Origin: Myxococcaceae bacterium
Lineage (GTDB): Bacteria > Myxococcota > Myxococcia > Myxococcales > Myxococcaceae
NCBI GenBank assembly: GCA_019694595.1
Contig: JAIBBQ010000001.1
Span: forward strand, 1 to 64,000
Reading direction: 5' to 3'
Length of the DNA: 64,000 bases
Shown here in pieces: positions 25,716 through 36,721 of the stretch (position 1 is the stretch's first letter; every line of letters starts with the position of its first letter). The notes beneath the pieces were generated by a model. That model made no database searches and was not told the origin of the DNA. It worked only from the letters and a program-made list of their open reading frames with translations. The translations under genes were made by a program, and so were the position numbers.

Positions 25716-28700
25716 GCGGTGGCCAGCGGGCGCCCTGCCCGGCGCATCGCCGCTCTCAGAGCGCGCAGCGCGGCGCGCACGTACTCGCTGCGCGCGGCCG
25801 GCGAGGGCACGCCGTCGGGGTGGGTGGTGTCTCTCGGCTTGGGCCGCTCGGCGCGGCGCACGCGGGCCTTCACCGACGACTCCAGCGCGTCGGTGGTGCG
25901 CGGGTCGCTGCCGTGGAGCAGGTGCGCGAGCTCGATGTGCGCGCGGTACACCTCGAGCGCGTCGAGGAACGAGTTGTCGCCCGCGTCGCGCAGCAGCTGC
26001 GCCGCCGCCTCGATGCCCTGGTCCGCGGAGTCGAGCTGACCCAGGCCGCCTTCGGCGGCGGCGAGCTGGGCGCGCGCCAGGCCTTCGTGGCGCTTGTCGC
26101 CCACCTCGGCGAGCACCTTGAGCGCCTCGCGCAGCCGGGCCACCGCGTCTTCCAGGTTCCCCTGCTCCTGCGCCAGCGAGCCCAGCGCGGCGACGATGAT
26201 GCCTTCGATGCGGCGGCTGCCCACCTCGCGGGCGATGGCCAGCGCCTGCTGGTAGTGCAGCACCGCGGCGGCGTGGTGCCCCAGGTCGCGGCAGAGGTCG
26301 CCCAGCGTCAGCCGCGCGATGCCTTCGGAGCGGCGGTTGCCGAGCTCGCGCTGGATGGCGAGCGCCTCTTCCACCAGGGTGCGCGCTTCCTCGTGCTGGC
26401 CCTGCGCCTGGAGCAGGCCGCCCAGGTTGAGCAGCGTGACGCCTTCGTAGCGGCGATCGGCCACCTCGCGGTGAATGAGCAGCGCCTGCTCGTACGTCTC
26501 CAGCGCGGCCTCGCCTTCGTCGCTCTGTTCCTGGAGCTGGCCCAGGCTCGAGCGGGTGCGGCCTTCCATGCGGCGGTCGCCCACCTCGAGGTGGCGGGCG
26601 AGCGCGCTCTCGAGCAGCTGCCAGGCGCGCGACGGGTTGCCGCGCAAGCGCTCGATGGTGCCCAGGTGGCTCAGGGCGCGGCCCTCGAGTTCTCGGTTGC
26701 GGGTCTTCTGGGTGAGCTCGAGCATCGCCTCGGCGTCGCGCGCGGCCTCGTGCAGGCGACCGCGGGCCGAGCGGCTGCGCGCGCGCGCCTCGAGCCCCAG
26801 CGCCTTGCGGCCGGGGTCGCCGTCGCCGAGCGCGGTGAGCGCCTGGTCGAGCATCGCCAGGTGCTGGTTGAAGGGCCCGCGCACCACCAGCAGGGGGTCG
26901 AGCGCCAGCACCGCGGCGAGCGCCTGCGGCCCGGTCTTGCCCGAGGCGAGCGCGCGCTGGAAGACGGCAGTGAGGTTCTCGCGCTCGAGTTCCAGCGCGT
27001 CGAGCAGCGCGCCGTTGCTCTCGGCGCCGGCGGAGAGCCGCGCCCCCAGCGCGACGAAGAACTTGCCGTGCCGCTCGAGCGCCGCCTTCTCGAGCTTCTT
27101 CCCCGCGAGCTTCTCGTGCGCGTACTCGCGGATGGAGTCGAAGAGGCCGTAGCGCAGCTCGCCGCGGGAGGTGGGCGGGTAGTAGGCGCGCACCAGCGAG
27201 CGGGCCCGCAGCCCGAGGATGGTGGACAGCACGTCGGGCGGGTTGGGCAGCTCGGAGAGGTCGACCACCGCCTCCGCCGCCTCGGCGCTGAACCCGCCGC
27301 GGAAGATGGACAGCTGCGCGAGCGCGGAGGCTTCCGCCTTGCTCAGCATGCGCCAGGACCAGTCGATGGCGCCGCGCAGCGTGGCCTGGCGCGCGGAGAC
27401 GCCGGGCGACTTGGACTGCAGGAGGTCGAAGCGGTCGGGCAGCTTCTGCACCAGCTGCGCGGGCGTCATGGTGGCGAGCTGCGCCGAGGCGAGCTCGATG
27501 GCGAGCGGCAGCCCGTCGAGCTGGCGGCAGATGTCGGCGATGGCCGCTTCGTCGGCGGCGCTGGGCTCCCAGCCCGGCTTCACCACCTTGGCGCGCTCGA
27601 TGAAGAGCTCGACCGCTTCCACCGCGCGCGCGCCGTCGCCCTGGGCGGGCACGCGCATCGGCGGCACCTCGAAGAGCGCCTCGTGGGGAATCTTGAGCGC
27701 CTCGCGCGAGGCGACGACGTAGCGGGTCTCCGGGGCGAGCTCCATCCACCGGCCCAGGGTGCGCTCGGCGTGCTCGACGACCTGCTCGAAGTTGTCGAGC
27801 ACCACCAGCATCTCGCCGCGCGCGGCGAGCGCGTGGCCGAGCTGGGCGGTGACGTCGCCGTGGCCCAGCGGCACCTCGAGCGAGCGCGCCACCACGTGGC
27901 ACACCTCGTCGAAGGTGGTGGCCTCGGTGAGGTCGCAGAACCACACGCCGCCCTGGGGGCCTTCGGGGTCCCTGGAAGTGAAGTGGCTCACCAGCTGCTG
28001 GGCAAACTGCGACGCCAGGCGCGTCTTGCCGGTGCCGCCGGGGCCCAGGAGCGTGATGAGCCGCACGCCGGTGCGGAAGAGCTGGTGGAGGTCGGCGAGC
28101 TCGGCGACGCGGCCGACGAAGCTCGAGGCCTGGGGCGCCAGGTTGTTGGTCTTCTCGCTGGCGGTGGCGAGCAGCTCCTGGGCGCGCGAGAAGGCGCGCG
28201 ACTTCACCTCGCGCAGCACCGGCGGCTTCACCAAGAGCGGGCTCTTGCGCACCTGCACGGTGGAGGTGGACTGCTCGGCGACGCCGCCGTGGGTGGGCGT
28301 GGCCGCGCCGATGGGCTCGGTGTCGGGCTCGCTGCCGTCGCCGACGGGCCCGTCTTCGGCGCTGTCCAGCGCGTGGAAGAAGCGCTGCAGGTCGGGGGGC
28401 GGGCGGCCGGCGAGCGCTTCCTGCAGCGCCTCGCGGAAGGTGCGCGCGTCGCGGTAGCGCTTGCGCGGCTCGCGCTGCAGGGCGCGCAGCACCACGTCGT
28501 CGAAGGCCTTGGGCAGATCGGCGCGGATGCTGGAGGGCGCCGCCACCTCGCAGGCCCGCACCAGCTTCACCGTCACCGCGTCGCTCTTGCCGCGGAAGAG
28601 GTGACGGTTGGTGAGCGCTTCCCACAGCACGATGCCCAGCGCGAAGACGTCGGTGCGCGCGTCGACCTTCTTGGCGGACGCCTGCTCGGGCGCCATGTAG

Positions 28701-29272
28701 GGGAACTTCCCCTTCAGGATGCCGGAGGCGGTGTGCATCGCCTTGTTCGCGGCCTTGGCGACGCCGAAGTCGCACAGCTTCACGTCGCCGAAGCGGGAGA
28801 TGAGGACGTTGTGGGGGCTGACGTCGCGGTGGACGATGCGCAGCGCCTTGCCGGTGCCGTCGGTCGCCTTGTGCGCGTACTCGAGCGCCTGGCAGACGTC
28901 GACGCCGATGCGCAGCACCACCTCGGGGGAGATGAAGGACTCGGCGACGCGCGCGCGCCGCAGCAGGTCGCGCAGGTCGCGGCCGGGCACGTACTCCATG
29001 GCCACGTACCAGGTGCCCTTGACCTCCCCGAGCTCGTAGATGCGGGCGATGTTCTTGTGCACCAGGCGCGCGGCGATGCGCGTCTCGTCGAGGAACAGCC
29101 GCAGGAAGCGGGGGTTGGTGGTGAGGTGGGGGAGGATGCGCTTCACCACCACCAGGTCCGGCTGGGCGCCGTCGATGGACAGGGTGTGGGGGTCGGGGCG
29201 GGCGAGGTAGACCTCGCCCATGCCACCGGCGCCCAAGCGCTTCATCAGCTTGAACTTGCCGAACTGCTCCAC
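25712..29272 (-). CDS. Ser/Thr protein kinase fused to STAND ATPase and TPR repeats
   Basis: The 1186-residue product has three parts. A eukaryotic-type kinase domain spans about 1-290, with Gly-loop LGAGGMGEV, Lys44, HRD 148-150 and DFG 168-170, all intact. After a linker, a STAND/NB-ARC ATPase of the AfsR-MalT type begins near 385, with P-loop GPGGTGKT at 410-417, a Walker B region LVVLDNFEQ and LDGLPLAIELAS. The C-terminal 380 residues are TPRs of the TTC/LGN kind (GRALSHLGTIERLRGNPSRA, repeated about nine times). Kinase-STAND-TPR proteins couple oligomerisation of a sensor to phosphorylation. No DNA-binding domain is visible, so output is likely phosphorylation. Confidence 0.9.
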   Translation of the reverse strand: MEQFGKFKLMKRLGAGGMGEVYLARPDPHTLSIDGAQPDLVVVKRILPHLTTNPRFLRLFLDETRIAARLVHKNIARIYELGEVKGTWYVAMEYVPGRDLRDLLRRARVAESFISPEVVLRIGVDVCQALEYAHKATDGTGKALRIVHRDVSPHNVLISRFGDVKLCDFGVAKAANKAMHTASGILKGKFPYMAPEQASAKKVDARTDVFALGIVLWEALTNRHLFRGKSDAVTVKLVRACEVAAPSSIRADLPKAFDDVVLRALQREPRKRYRDARTFREALQEALAGRPPPDLQRFFHALDSAEDGPVGDGSEPDTEPIGAATPTHGGVAEQSTSTVQVRKSPLLVKPPVLREVKSRAFSRAQELLATASEKTNNLAPQASSFVGRVAELADLHQLFRTGVRLITLLGPGGTGKTRLASQFAQQLVSHFTSRDPEGPQGGVWFCDLTEATTFDEVCHVVARSLEVPLGHGDVTAQLGHALAARGEMLVVLDNFEQVVEHAERTLGRWMELAPETRYVVASREALKIPHEALFEVPPMRVPAQGDGARAVEAVELFIERAKVVKPGWEPSAADEAAIADICRQLDGLPLAIELASAQLATMTPAQLVQKLPDRFDLLQSKSPGVSARQATLRGAIDWSWRMLSKAEASALAQLSIFRGGFSAEAAEAVVDLSELPNPPDVLSTILGLRARSLVRAYYPPTSRGELRYGLFDSIREYAHEKLAGKKLEKAALERHGKFFVALGARLSAGAESNGALLDALELERENLTAVFQRALASGKTGPQALAAVLALDPLLVVRGPFNQHLAMLDQALTALGDGDPGRKALGLEARARSRSARGRLHEAARDAEAMLELTQKTRNRELEGRALSHLGTIERLRGNPSRAWQLLESALARHLEVGDRRMEGRTRSSLGQLQEQSDEGEAALETYEQALLIHREVADRRYEGVTLLNLGGLLQAQGQHEEARTLVEEALAIQRELGNRRSEGIARLTLGDLCRDLGHHAAAVLHYQQALAIAREVGSRRIEGIIVAALGSLAQEQGNLEDAVARLREALKVLAEVGDKRHEGLARAQLAAAEGGLGQLDSADQGIEAAAQLLRDAGDNSFLDALEVYRAHIELAHLLHGSDPRTTDALESSVKARVRRAERPKPRDTTHPDGVPSPAARSEYVRAALRALRAAMRRAGRPLATA

Positions 29273-29323
29273 GGGCGGCGCACGTTAGCCAATGAGGGGG
29301 CGGCGCCACGCCCAAAGTGACGG

Positions 29324-29587
29324 CTACTCCCAGTCGACCGAGCCGTCGTCCTTGGCGGTCCCCACGGCGCCCGGGGGAAGGGGCTGCTTCTCCTTCCAGC
29401 CTTCGGGGTACTTCACGATGTTGCCGTAGCGGTCGCTGGTGGGCGCCTCGGGCTGCTTGGGCGGGTCGAGCTTCACCGGGACCGCGGTGCGGGAGACGAC
29501 GTTGCCGTAGCGGTCGGAGGTGACGGTGCCCGGCGGGTCGCGCTTGGGCATCGGGGGCATGTTCGGGTTGACGGTCGTCTTGGCCAT
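29324..29587 (-). CDS. 87-residue protein with duplicated DRYGN motif
   Basis: The product is short, polar and Pro-rich, and repeats TSDRYGNVV (about residues 26-34) and TSDRYGNIV (about 52-60), each followed by a Pro/Lys segment. It ends KDDGSVDWE. There is no signal peptide or membrane helix. The gene lies 51 bp upstream of the kinase-STAND-TPR gene on the same strand and may share its transcript. I recognise no family. ATG 29587 (MAKTTVNPN) is preferred to an upstream in-frame start. Confidence 0.55.
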   Translation of the reverse strand: MAKTTVNPNMPPMPKRDPPGTVTSDRYGNVVSRTAVPVKLDPPKQPEAPTSDRYGNIVKYPEGWKEKQPLPPGAVGTAKDDGSVDWE

Positions 29588-29598
29588 GCCTGGAACTC

Positions 29599-29622
29599 TG
29601 GCAGGGCCCGGGGCCGCTGCCA
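29599..29622. promoter_or_regulatory. strong inverted repeat in a divergent gap
   Basis: TGGCAG (29599-29604) pairs with CTGCCA (29617-29622), and GGCC inside each arm extends the stem to about ten base pairs with one bulge. It sits 12 bp upstream of the DRYGN-protein start and 66 bp from the MFS start, a suitable place for an operator or a leader hairpin. Confidence 0.3.
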
Positions 29623-29687
29623 AACCCACCCCCTCGGGGGACGCACGGGCGCTTCAGGCGGAGGGCCGCGCTACGGTGCACCGTGAC

Positions 29688-30926
29688 ATGGCCGCGGGAC
29701 TCAGAGCGCTGGAGAACGTGGACTTCCGCCGCTTCCAGCTCGCGCGCGTCTTCTCCATCCTCGCCTCGCAGATCCAGACCGTCGCCGTCGGCTGGCAGGT
29801 CTACGGCCTCACCGGCACCGCCTGGTCGCTGGGCCTCACCGGCCTGGTGCAGTTCCTCCCCCTGGTGGCCTTCGCCATTCCCGGCGGCAACCTCGCGGAC
29901 CGCTACGACCGCAGGCGGGTCCTCAGCCTGTGCCACCTCGCCTCCGCGCTCCTCTCGGGCGGACTGGCCTGGGTGAGCGTCAGCGAGGCCCCTGCCCCCG
30001 GACTCATCTACCTGCTGCTCGGCCTGGGCGCGGTGGTGCGGGCCGTCAGCGCGCCGACCGCCTCCGCGCTCTCCGCCAACCTGGTGCCCAAGGAAGACCT
30101 CGCCAACGCGGTCGCCTGGTCCTCGTCCATCCGCCAGCTGTCGGTGCTGGTGGGCCCGGCGCTGGGCGGCTTCCTCTACGCGCTCGCCGAGAGCCTGAGC
30201 GCGCCCGGGGCATCGACCGCGTACGGCGCGGCGGCGCTCTCGAGCCTCATCGCGCTGGGGGCGGTGGCCGCCATCCGCTCCACCACGCAGGTGAAGGAGG
30301 TGCGCGAGCTCAGCTGGAAAGCGGTCATCGCGGGTTTTCGCTTCGTGCGCGAGAACCGGCTCCTGCTGGGCACCATCTCGCTCGACCTCTTCGCGGTGCT
30401 CCTGGGCGGCGCCACCGCGCTCCTGCCCATCTACGCCAAGGACATCCTCCACGTCGGGCCGTGGGGCCTCGGGCTCCTGCGCAGCGCGCCCGCCATCGGC
30501 GCGGGGCTGGTGGCGGTCACGCTGGCCTTCCGGCCCATGCAGCGGGGGGCGGGGACCGCGATGCTCTGGTGCGTGGCGCTCTTCGGCGTGGCCACCATCG
30601 TCTTCGGCGTCTCGGAGTCCTTCCCGCTGTCGCTGCTCGCGCTGGCGGTGCTCGGCGGCGCGGACATGGTGAGCGTGGTGGTGCGCCTGACGCTGGAGCA
30701 GCTCGCCACGCCCGAGGAGATGCGCGGCCGGGTGAGCGCGGTGAACATCATCTTCATCAGCGCCTCCAACGAGCTGGGCGACTTCGAGTCGGGCATCGCC
30801 GCGGGCTTCCTGGGCCCGGTGGGCGCGGTGGTCTCCGGCGGCATCGGCACGCTGCTGGTGGTGGCGCTCTGGGCGAAGCTCTTCCCGGAGATCCGCGACG
30901 TGAAGAACCTGCAGCCGCGCTCGTGA
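29688..30926 (+). CDS. MFS transporter, EntS-like
   Basis: The 412-residue product has about twelve membrane helices. The opening VDFRRFQLARVFSILASQIQ and the loop GGNLADRYDRRRVL are typical of the MFS_3/DHA3 group that includes the enterobactin exporter EntS and macrolide exporters. VRLTLEQLATPEEMRGRVSA, a conserved cytoplasmic loop of this group, is also present. It should export a small molecule by proton antiport; the substrate is unknown and no siderophore or polyketide genes are nearby. Confidence 0.85.
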   Translation: MAAGLRALENVDFRRFQLARVFSILASQIQTVAVGWQVYGLTGTAWSLGLTGLVQFLPLVAFAIPGGNLADRYDRRRVLSLCHLASALLSGGLAWVSVSEAPAPGLIYLLLGLGAVVRAVSAPTASALSANLVPKEDLANAVAWSSSIRQLSVLVGPALGGFLYALAESLSAPGASTAYGAAALSSLIALGAVAAIRSTTQVKEVRELSWKAVIAGFRFVRENRLLLGTISLDLFAVLLGGATALLPIYAKDILHVGPWGLGLLRSAPAIGAGLVAVTLAFRPMQRGAGTAMLWCVALFGVATIVFGVSESFPLSLLALAVLGGADMVSVVVRLTLEQLATPEEMRGRVSAVNIIFISASNELGDFESGIAAGFLGPVGAVVSGGIGTLLVVALWAKLFPEIRDVKNLQPRS

Positions 30927-30980
30927 ACGGCGCGCGCCGTGCGAGACTCGGCGATGGGCGACTCCAGCGAGCGGGGGCAC

Positions 30981-31319
30981 ATGAGGCGAGCGTGGCTGTG
31001 CAGCGTTGTTCTGGCAGTGGGACTGGGCTGCGCCCGCCACGTGTGGATCGGCCGCGACCCCAAGCAGTTCATCGGCCCCGCGGGGACCACCCTGCGCTGC
31101 CCTGCCGGCGGCGGCGCGTGCACCACCGATCCGGTGGTCGACGCCGCGCGCTGGAACCAGAGCCGGACCGCGCGCTACCAGCTGCCGCAGTGCCCCGCGG
31201 GCATCGAAGGCATCCTCATCGAGAACGCCGACTGCCCCGAGCCCAACGTCGTCGTGCAGTGCGTGGAGCCGGGTCCAGACGGGCTGGGCACGATGCTCGC
31301 CGACGGCGGAGTGCGCTGA
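30981..31319 (+). CDS. small lipoprotein upstream of an FAD oxidase
   Basis: The 112-residue product has a lipoprotein signal (MRRAWLCSVVLAVGLGC). The mature part has five or six cysteines and no recognised domain. Its stop overlaps the next ATG by one base (TGATG), so it is translationally coupled to the FAD oxidase and may be an accessory or anchor for it. Confidence 0.6.
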   Translation: MRRAWLCSVVLAVGLGCARHVWIGRDPKQFIGPAGTTLRCPAGGGACTTDPVVDAARWNQSRTARYQLPQCPAGIEGILIENADCPEPNVVVQCVEPGPDGLGTMLADGGVR

Positions 31320-32899
31320 TGCCGTTCCGCTTCACGCAGGAAGACGCGCTCACCGCGTGGTCCAACTTCCACCACACGATTCACCAGCGCCCCATCGCGC
31401 ACTACCTCACGCCGGACGGGCTGTCGGACACCGCCTCGCTCGCCACGCCGGCGCCGAGGCGGCAGGCCGCCGCGCTCGACGACATCCTCACCTTCTGCCT
31501 GCGCGCGCTGCCGCCCAAGCGCCTGGTGACGGTGGGCGGCACCTGGTCGATGTCCGACGTGCTCGACCCGCTCGAGGTGGTGCTCGACCCGCGCGCCTTC
31601 CACCAGGTGGCGACGGTGGAGCCGTCGATGCTCACGCCCGCCTACCGCGCGAGCGCGGCGCCCCGCGGCGGCGTGCCGGTGCTGGTGCAGGGCGGCACCA
31701 AGATGCGCGACTTGAACGAGGTGCTGGGCAAGGCCGGCCTCGCGCTGCAGACCTCGGGCGCCAACGACGGCCACCGCCTCGCAGGGTGCATCGCCACCGG
31801 CACCCACGGCTCCGCGCTGGGCATCGGCGCGGTGCACGACACCGTGCTGGCGGTGGTGCTGGTGACCGCGCCCGGTCAGGCGGTGCTGCTGCAGCCGTCG
31901 CAGGCGAGCTTCACCCCCGCGCTGGCGGCGTGGGTGCAGGCGAGCACGGGGCTTGCGGTGAAGGACGACCCCGACGACGTGCGCTTCGCTGCGGCGCAGG
32001 TGGCGCTGGGCGCCCTGGGCTTCGTGCACTCGGTGGTGGTGGAAGCGGTGCCGCTCTACGAGCTCGTGGGCACCGTGGTGCCGCTGGCGCAGACCGACCC
32101 GCGGCTGTGGGCGGTGGCGGGCCGGCTCGACACCTCGGGCCTCGACGCGCGACCCACGCCGTACCACGTGGGCGTGCTGGTGAACCCGTACGCCACGCCG
32201 TCGCGGCCGACCGGCGCCTTCGTCACCCTGCTGTGGAAGCAGGCGCCCACCCGGCCCTTCGCCGGGCCCAGCGCCGCGAGCGCGATGGTGGCCACCGACA
32301 CCTCGAAGCTCCTGAGCGCGCTGGTGCCGGTCGCGGGCACGCTGCTGCCACCGCCGGTGATGGAGCTCATCCTCTCCAGCATCATCGACGGCCAGTACGC
32401 GACGTCGGCCGTGGGGCCGCTCTTCCCCGGGCAGGCCTTCGGGCCCACCACGCTCGCGCCGGGGAACGGACGCAGCACCGAGGTGGTGTTCGACCTCGCC
32501 CACGGCGTGCGCGGGCTCACCGCCATCGTGGAAGCGCTGCGCGCGCAGGCCCGCCAGGGGCGCTATCTCCTGGGAATCCTCGGGGTGCGCTTCGGGCCGA
32601 AGTCGAAGGCGCTGCTCGGCATGGCCCGCGCGCCGATGAACATGTACGTCGAAGTTCCCTCGCTGGGCACGGTGCACACCTCGGCCATCCAGCAGGCGTG
32701 CTGGCAGGCGCTGCGCGACGCGGGCATTCCCTTCACCTGCCACTGGGGGCAGGAGCACGCGCTCACCGCGGCCGGGGTGACGGCGGCCTACGGCGCCGAC
32801 GCGGCGAGGTGGGTGGCGGCGCGCCGCGCGCTGTTGCCGACCGCCGCGCAGCAGCAGGTGTTCGGCTCACCGATGCTGACCCGGCTGGGGCTCGACTGA
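31319..32899 (+). CDS. FAD-binding oxidoreductase (VAO/PCMH superfamily)
   Basis: The 526-residue product has the PCMH-type FAD-binding domain: LVTVGGTWSMSDVL, VPVLVQGGTKMRDLNEVLGK and LAGCIATGTHGSALGIG near residue 158, where ATGTHGS is the flavin-binding signature of sugar-lactone and related oxidases. The substrate domain is not one I recognise. There is no Sec signal or twin-arginine motif, so it appears cytoplasmic despite the coupled lipoprotein gene. It converges on two cytochrome c genes with a 4-bp gap. Possible substrates are sugar lactones, alcohols or sterols. Confidence 0.8.
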   Translation: MPFRFTQEDALTAWSNFHHTIHQRPIAHYLTPDGLSDTASLATPAPRRQAAALDDILTFCLRALPPKRLVTVGGTWSMSDVLDPLEVVLDPRAFHQVATVEPSMLTPAYRASAAPRGGVPVLVQGGTKMRDLNEVLGKAGLALQTSGANDGHRLAGCIATGTHGSALGIGAVHDTVLAVVLVTAPGQAVLLQPSQASFTPALAAWVQASTGLAVKDDPDDVRFAAAQVALGALGFVHSVVVEAVPLYELVGTVVPLAQTDPRLWAVAGRLDTSGLDARPTPYHVGVLVNPYATPSRPTGAFVTLLWKQAPTRPFAGPSAASAMVATDTSKLLSALVPVAGTLLPPPVMELILSSIIDGQYATSAVGPLFPGQAFGPTTLAPGNGRSTEVVFDLAHGVRGLTAIVEALRAQARQGRYLLGILGVRFGPKSKALLGMARAPMNMYVEVPSLGTVHTSAIQQACWQALRDAGIPFTCHWGQEHALTAAGVTAAYGADAARWVAARRALLPTAAQQQVFGSPMLTRLGLD

Positions 32900-32903
32900 G
32901 CCT

Positions 32904-33284
32904 TCAGCGCCCCGCGTCGGCCGGGAGCGGCGGCAGGGCGCGCACGAAGTCGACCAGCGCGTCGAGCTCCTCGGGCCGCAGGAGCGCGCCGAAGAACGGC
33001 ATCAGCGGCAGGTAGCCCGCGACCACCTTGGCGCCCGGCTTGCGGATCGACTCGCGCAGGTACGCCTCGTCGGCGACGACGGTGGCGCCCGACTGCAGCG
33101 TCACCGTGGTGCCGAAGAGGCCGCGCAGCGCGGGCCCGGTGCCCTTGGCGCCGTCGAGCGGGTGACAGCCCACGCACCCGTGCTTGAGGAAGAGCGCGGC
33201 GCCATCGGGCGTGCCCGCATCAGGCGTGCCGCCGTCGGGGGACTGCGCGAGCGCGAGGAGCAGCGCGGAGGCGGCCAGGGTCAT
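32904..33284 (-). CDS. monoheme c-type cytochrome
   Basis: The 126-residue product has a short signal peptide and a haem-binding CVGCH (Cys37, Cys40, His41), with Met95 in GYLPLMPFF as likely sixth ligand. It is a class I cytochrome c carrying electrons in the periplasm. The start overlaps the stop of the upstream diheme gene (ATGA), which makes them partners. Confidence 0.88.
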   Translation of the reverse strand: MTLAASALLLALAQSPDGGTPDAGTPDGAALFLKHGCVGCHPLDGAKGTGPALRGLFGTTVTLQSGATVVADEAYLRESIRKPGAKVVAGYLPLMPFFGALLRPEELDALVDFVRALPPLPADAGR

Positions 33285-34255
33285 TCGCCGAGGAGCTTGG
33301 CGAAGGCGGGGTCGAGCTCGCGCGGCGGAGCCTGCTGCTTGACCGGCGGCAGGGTGCGCAGCCAGGCGACGAGATCGCTCGCGTCCTGCTCGGTCATGGT
33401 CGCGAAGTGCGGCACCATGAGCGACATCGGCGGCGCGAGCAGCTTCCCGTCGAGGCGCTTGCCGGTGCGCAGCACGGCCTTGAGCTGGTCGTCGCTGTAC
33501 CTGGCGATGCCGGTCTCCGGGTCCGAGGTCAGGTTGGGCGCCCACACCTTGCCCACGCCCTTCACCTCGAAGGCCCCGTCGGAGCCGGCCATGTAGCGGT
33601 CGGACTCGTCGCGCGCGCCCTTGCCGCCGAAGTTGTGGCACTCGGTGCAGTGGCCGAGGTGGGCGACGTACTTGCCGCGCGCCACCGCGTCGCCCGCCGC
33701 GGGCGCCGCCACGTTCACCGCGGGCGCGTGCAGCGTGGCCCCCGCGTTCACCACGCGCTTGAGGAAGAAGGGCAGCTCGTTCTCGCGACGCGGCAGCACC
33801 GGCTTCTGCGGGGGCAGGCTGCGGAGATAGGCGACCACCGCCTTCACGTCTTCGTCGGACATCAACTGGTACGACGTGTACGGCATGACCGGGAAGAGGA
33901 CCTTCTCGTCCTTGGTGATGCCGTCGCGAATGGCGCGCGCCACCTGGTCGTCGGTCCAGCCGCCGAGACCGGTCTCCGCGTCGTTGGTGAGGTTGGGGAT
34001 GTAGACGGTGATGGGGCCGTCCTGGAGCAGGTTGCCGCCGCCCAGCGCGCGCTCGCCGTCTTCCGCGGCGGTGAGGTTCCCGTCGGGGCGCGGCGTGTGG
34101 CAGGCACCGCAGCCGGCGAGCGACTCGACCACGTACCGGCCGCGCTCGAGGCGCTCCGGGGTGGCCTCGAACTTCTCTTCGGACGTCGGCCGGATGTACT
34201 TGCCGATGCAGCCGGTGGCGGCGACGGCCGAGACCACGACGAGCAACGAGCGCAT
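33281..34255 (-). CDS. diheme c-type cytochrome lipoprotein
   Basis: The 324-residue product has a lipobox (VSAVAATGC, Cys16) and two haem sites, CGACH (Cys49, Cys52, His53) and CTECH (Cys203, Cys206, His207). Each is followed by [14 protein letters not shown]- and [14 protein letters not shown]-like motifs and a Met ligand region. This duplicated layout is that of the cytochrome subunits of membrane alcohol and gluconate dehydrogenases. It may take electrons from an oxidase and pass them to the monoheme partner. AGGGGGG precedes the ATG. Confidence 0.85.
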   Translation of the reverse strand: MRSLLVVVSAVAATGCIGKYIRPTSEEKFEATPERLERGRYVVESLAGCGACHTPRPDGNLTAAEDGERALGGGNLLQDGPITVYIPNLTNDAETGLGGWTDDQVARAIRDGITKDEKVLFPVMPYTSYQLMSDEDVKAVVAYLRSLPPQKPVLPRRENELPFFLKRVVNAGATLHAPAVNVAAPAAGDAVARGKYVAHLGHCTECHNFGGKGARDESDRYMAGSDGAFEVKGVGKVWAPNLTSDPETGIARYSDDQLKAVLRTGKRLDGKLLAPPMSLMVPHFATMTEQDASDLVAWLRTLPPVKQQAPPRELDPAFAKLLGE

Positions 34256-34670
34256 GTGTTCCCCCCTGGGTGGTTCGTGGGGAGAGATACCAAATCTGAA
34301 CGGAACCGGGACCGCCGGGAACACTCACCCCGGGAGGCGGCGGCGGGGCCTGCGCCTCGCCCGGCGCACTGGTGGCGGCACCACGCGCTGCGCGCGCACC
34401 CGCTTGCGACGCCGCGGCTGCAACCGCCAAGGCCGCCGTGCCGACACGGCGAAGCCGACCTGTCGTGCGCTCCCCATCGACGGGTGAAACCCCGAGCAAG
34501 CGCCGGCGGGTGCAAACTTTCGACGTGGGCCGAGGTGGGATGGCCGGCCGCGCCCAGCGCGCTATGCTTCTTCCAAGTTCGCTTCGCCCTGCGGCCTCAC
34601 CGGCGCACCCGCGGTCCCATTCCGCGGCGGGGGGAAGGCCCAACGCCGCCCGACGAGGACACACGCACCC
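34256..34670. other. 415-bp divergent intergenic region
   Basis: This is the longest non-coding stretch in the window, between the cytochrome operon and prkA. TATGCT at 34563-34568 could be a -10 box toward prkA but has no good -35 box. I found no sigma-54-type TGGC-N8-TGC pair, tRNA or supported small gene. Short frames on both strands here lack coding features. Confidence 0.5.
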
Positions 34671-36716
<2,046 letters not shown>

Positions 36717-36721
36717 TCGCG

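Noticed and set aside
24246-31040. A 2264-residue open frame on the minus strand
   Set aside because: Only its end (24246-25715) reads as a real protein. The rest is the antisense or shifted frame of the kinase and MFS genes, with Arg/Ala/Pro-rich nonsense composition. Long stop-free frames are expected at this GC content.
34256-34670. A small gene in the long intergenic gap
   Set aside because: Candidate frames (for example 34372-34674) lack a ribosome site and have Arg/Ala/Pro shadow composition.
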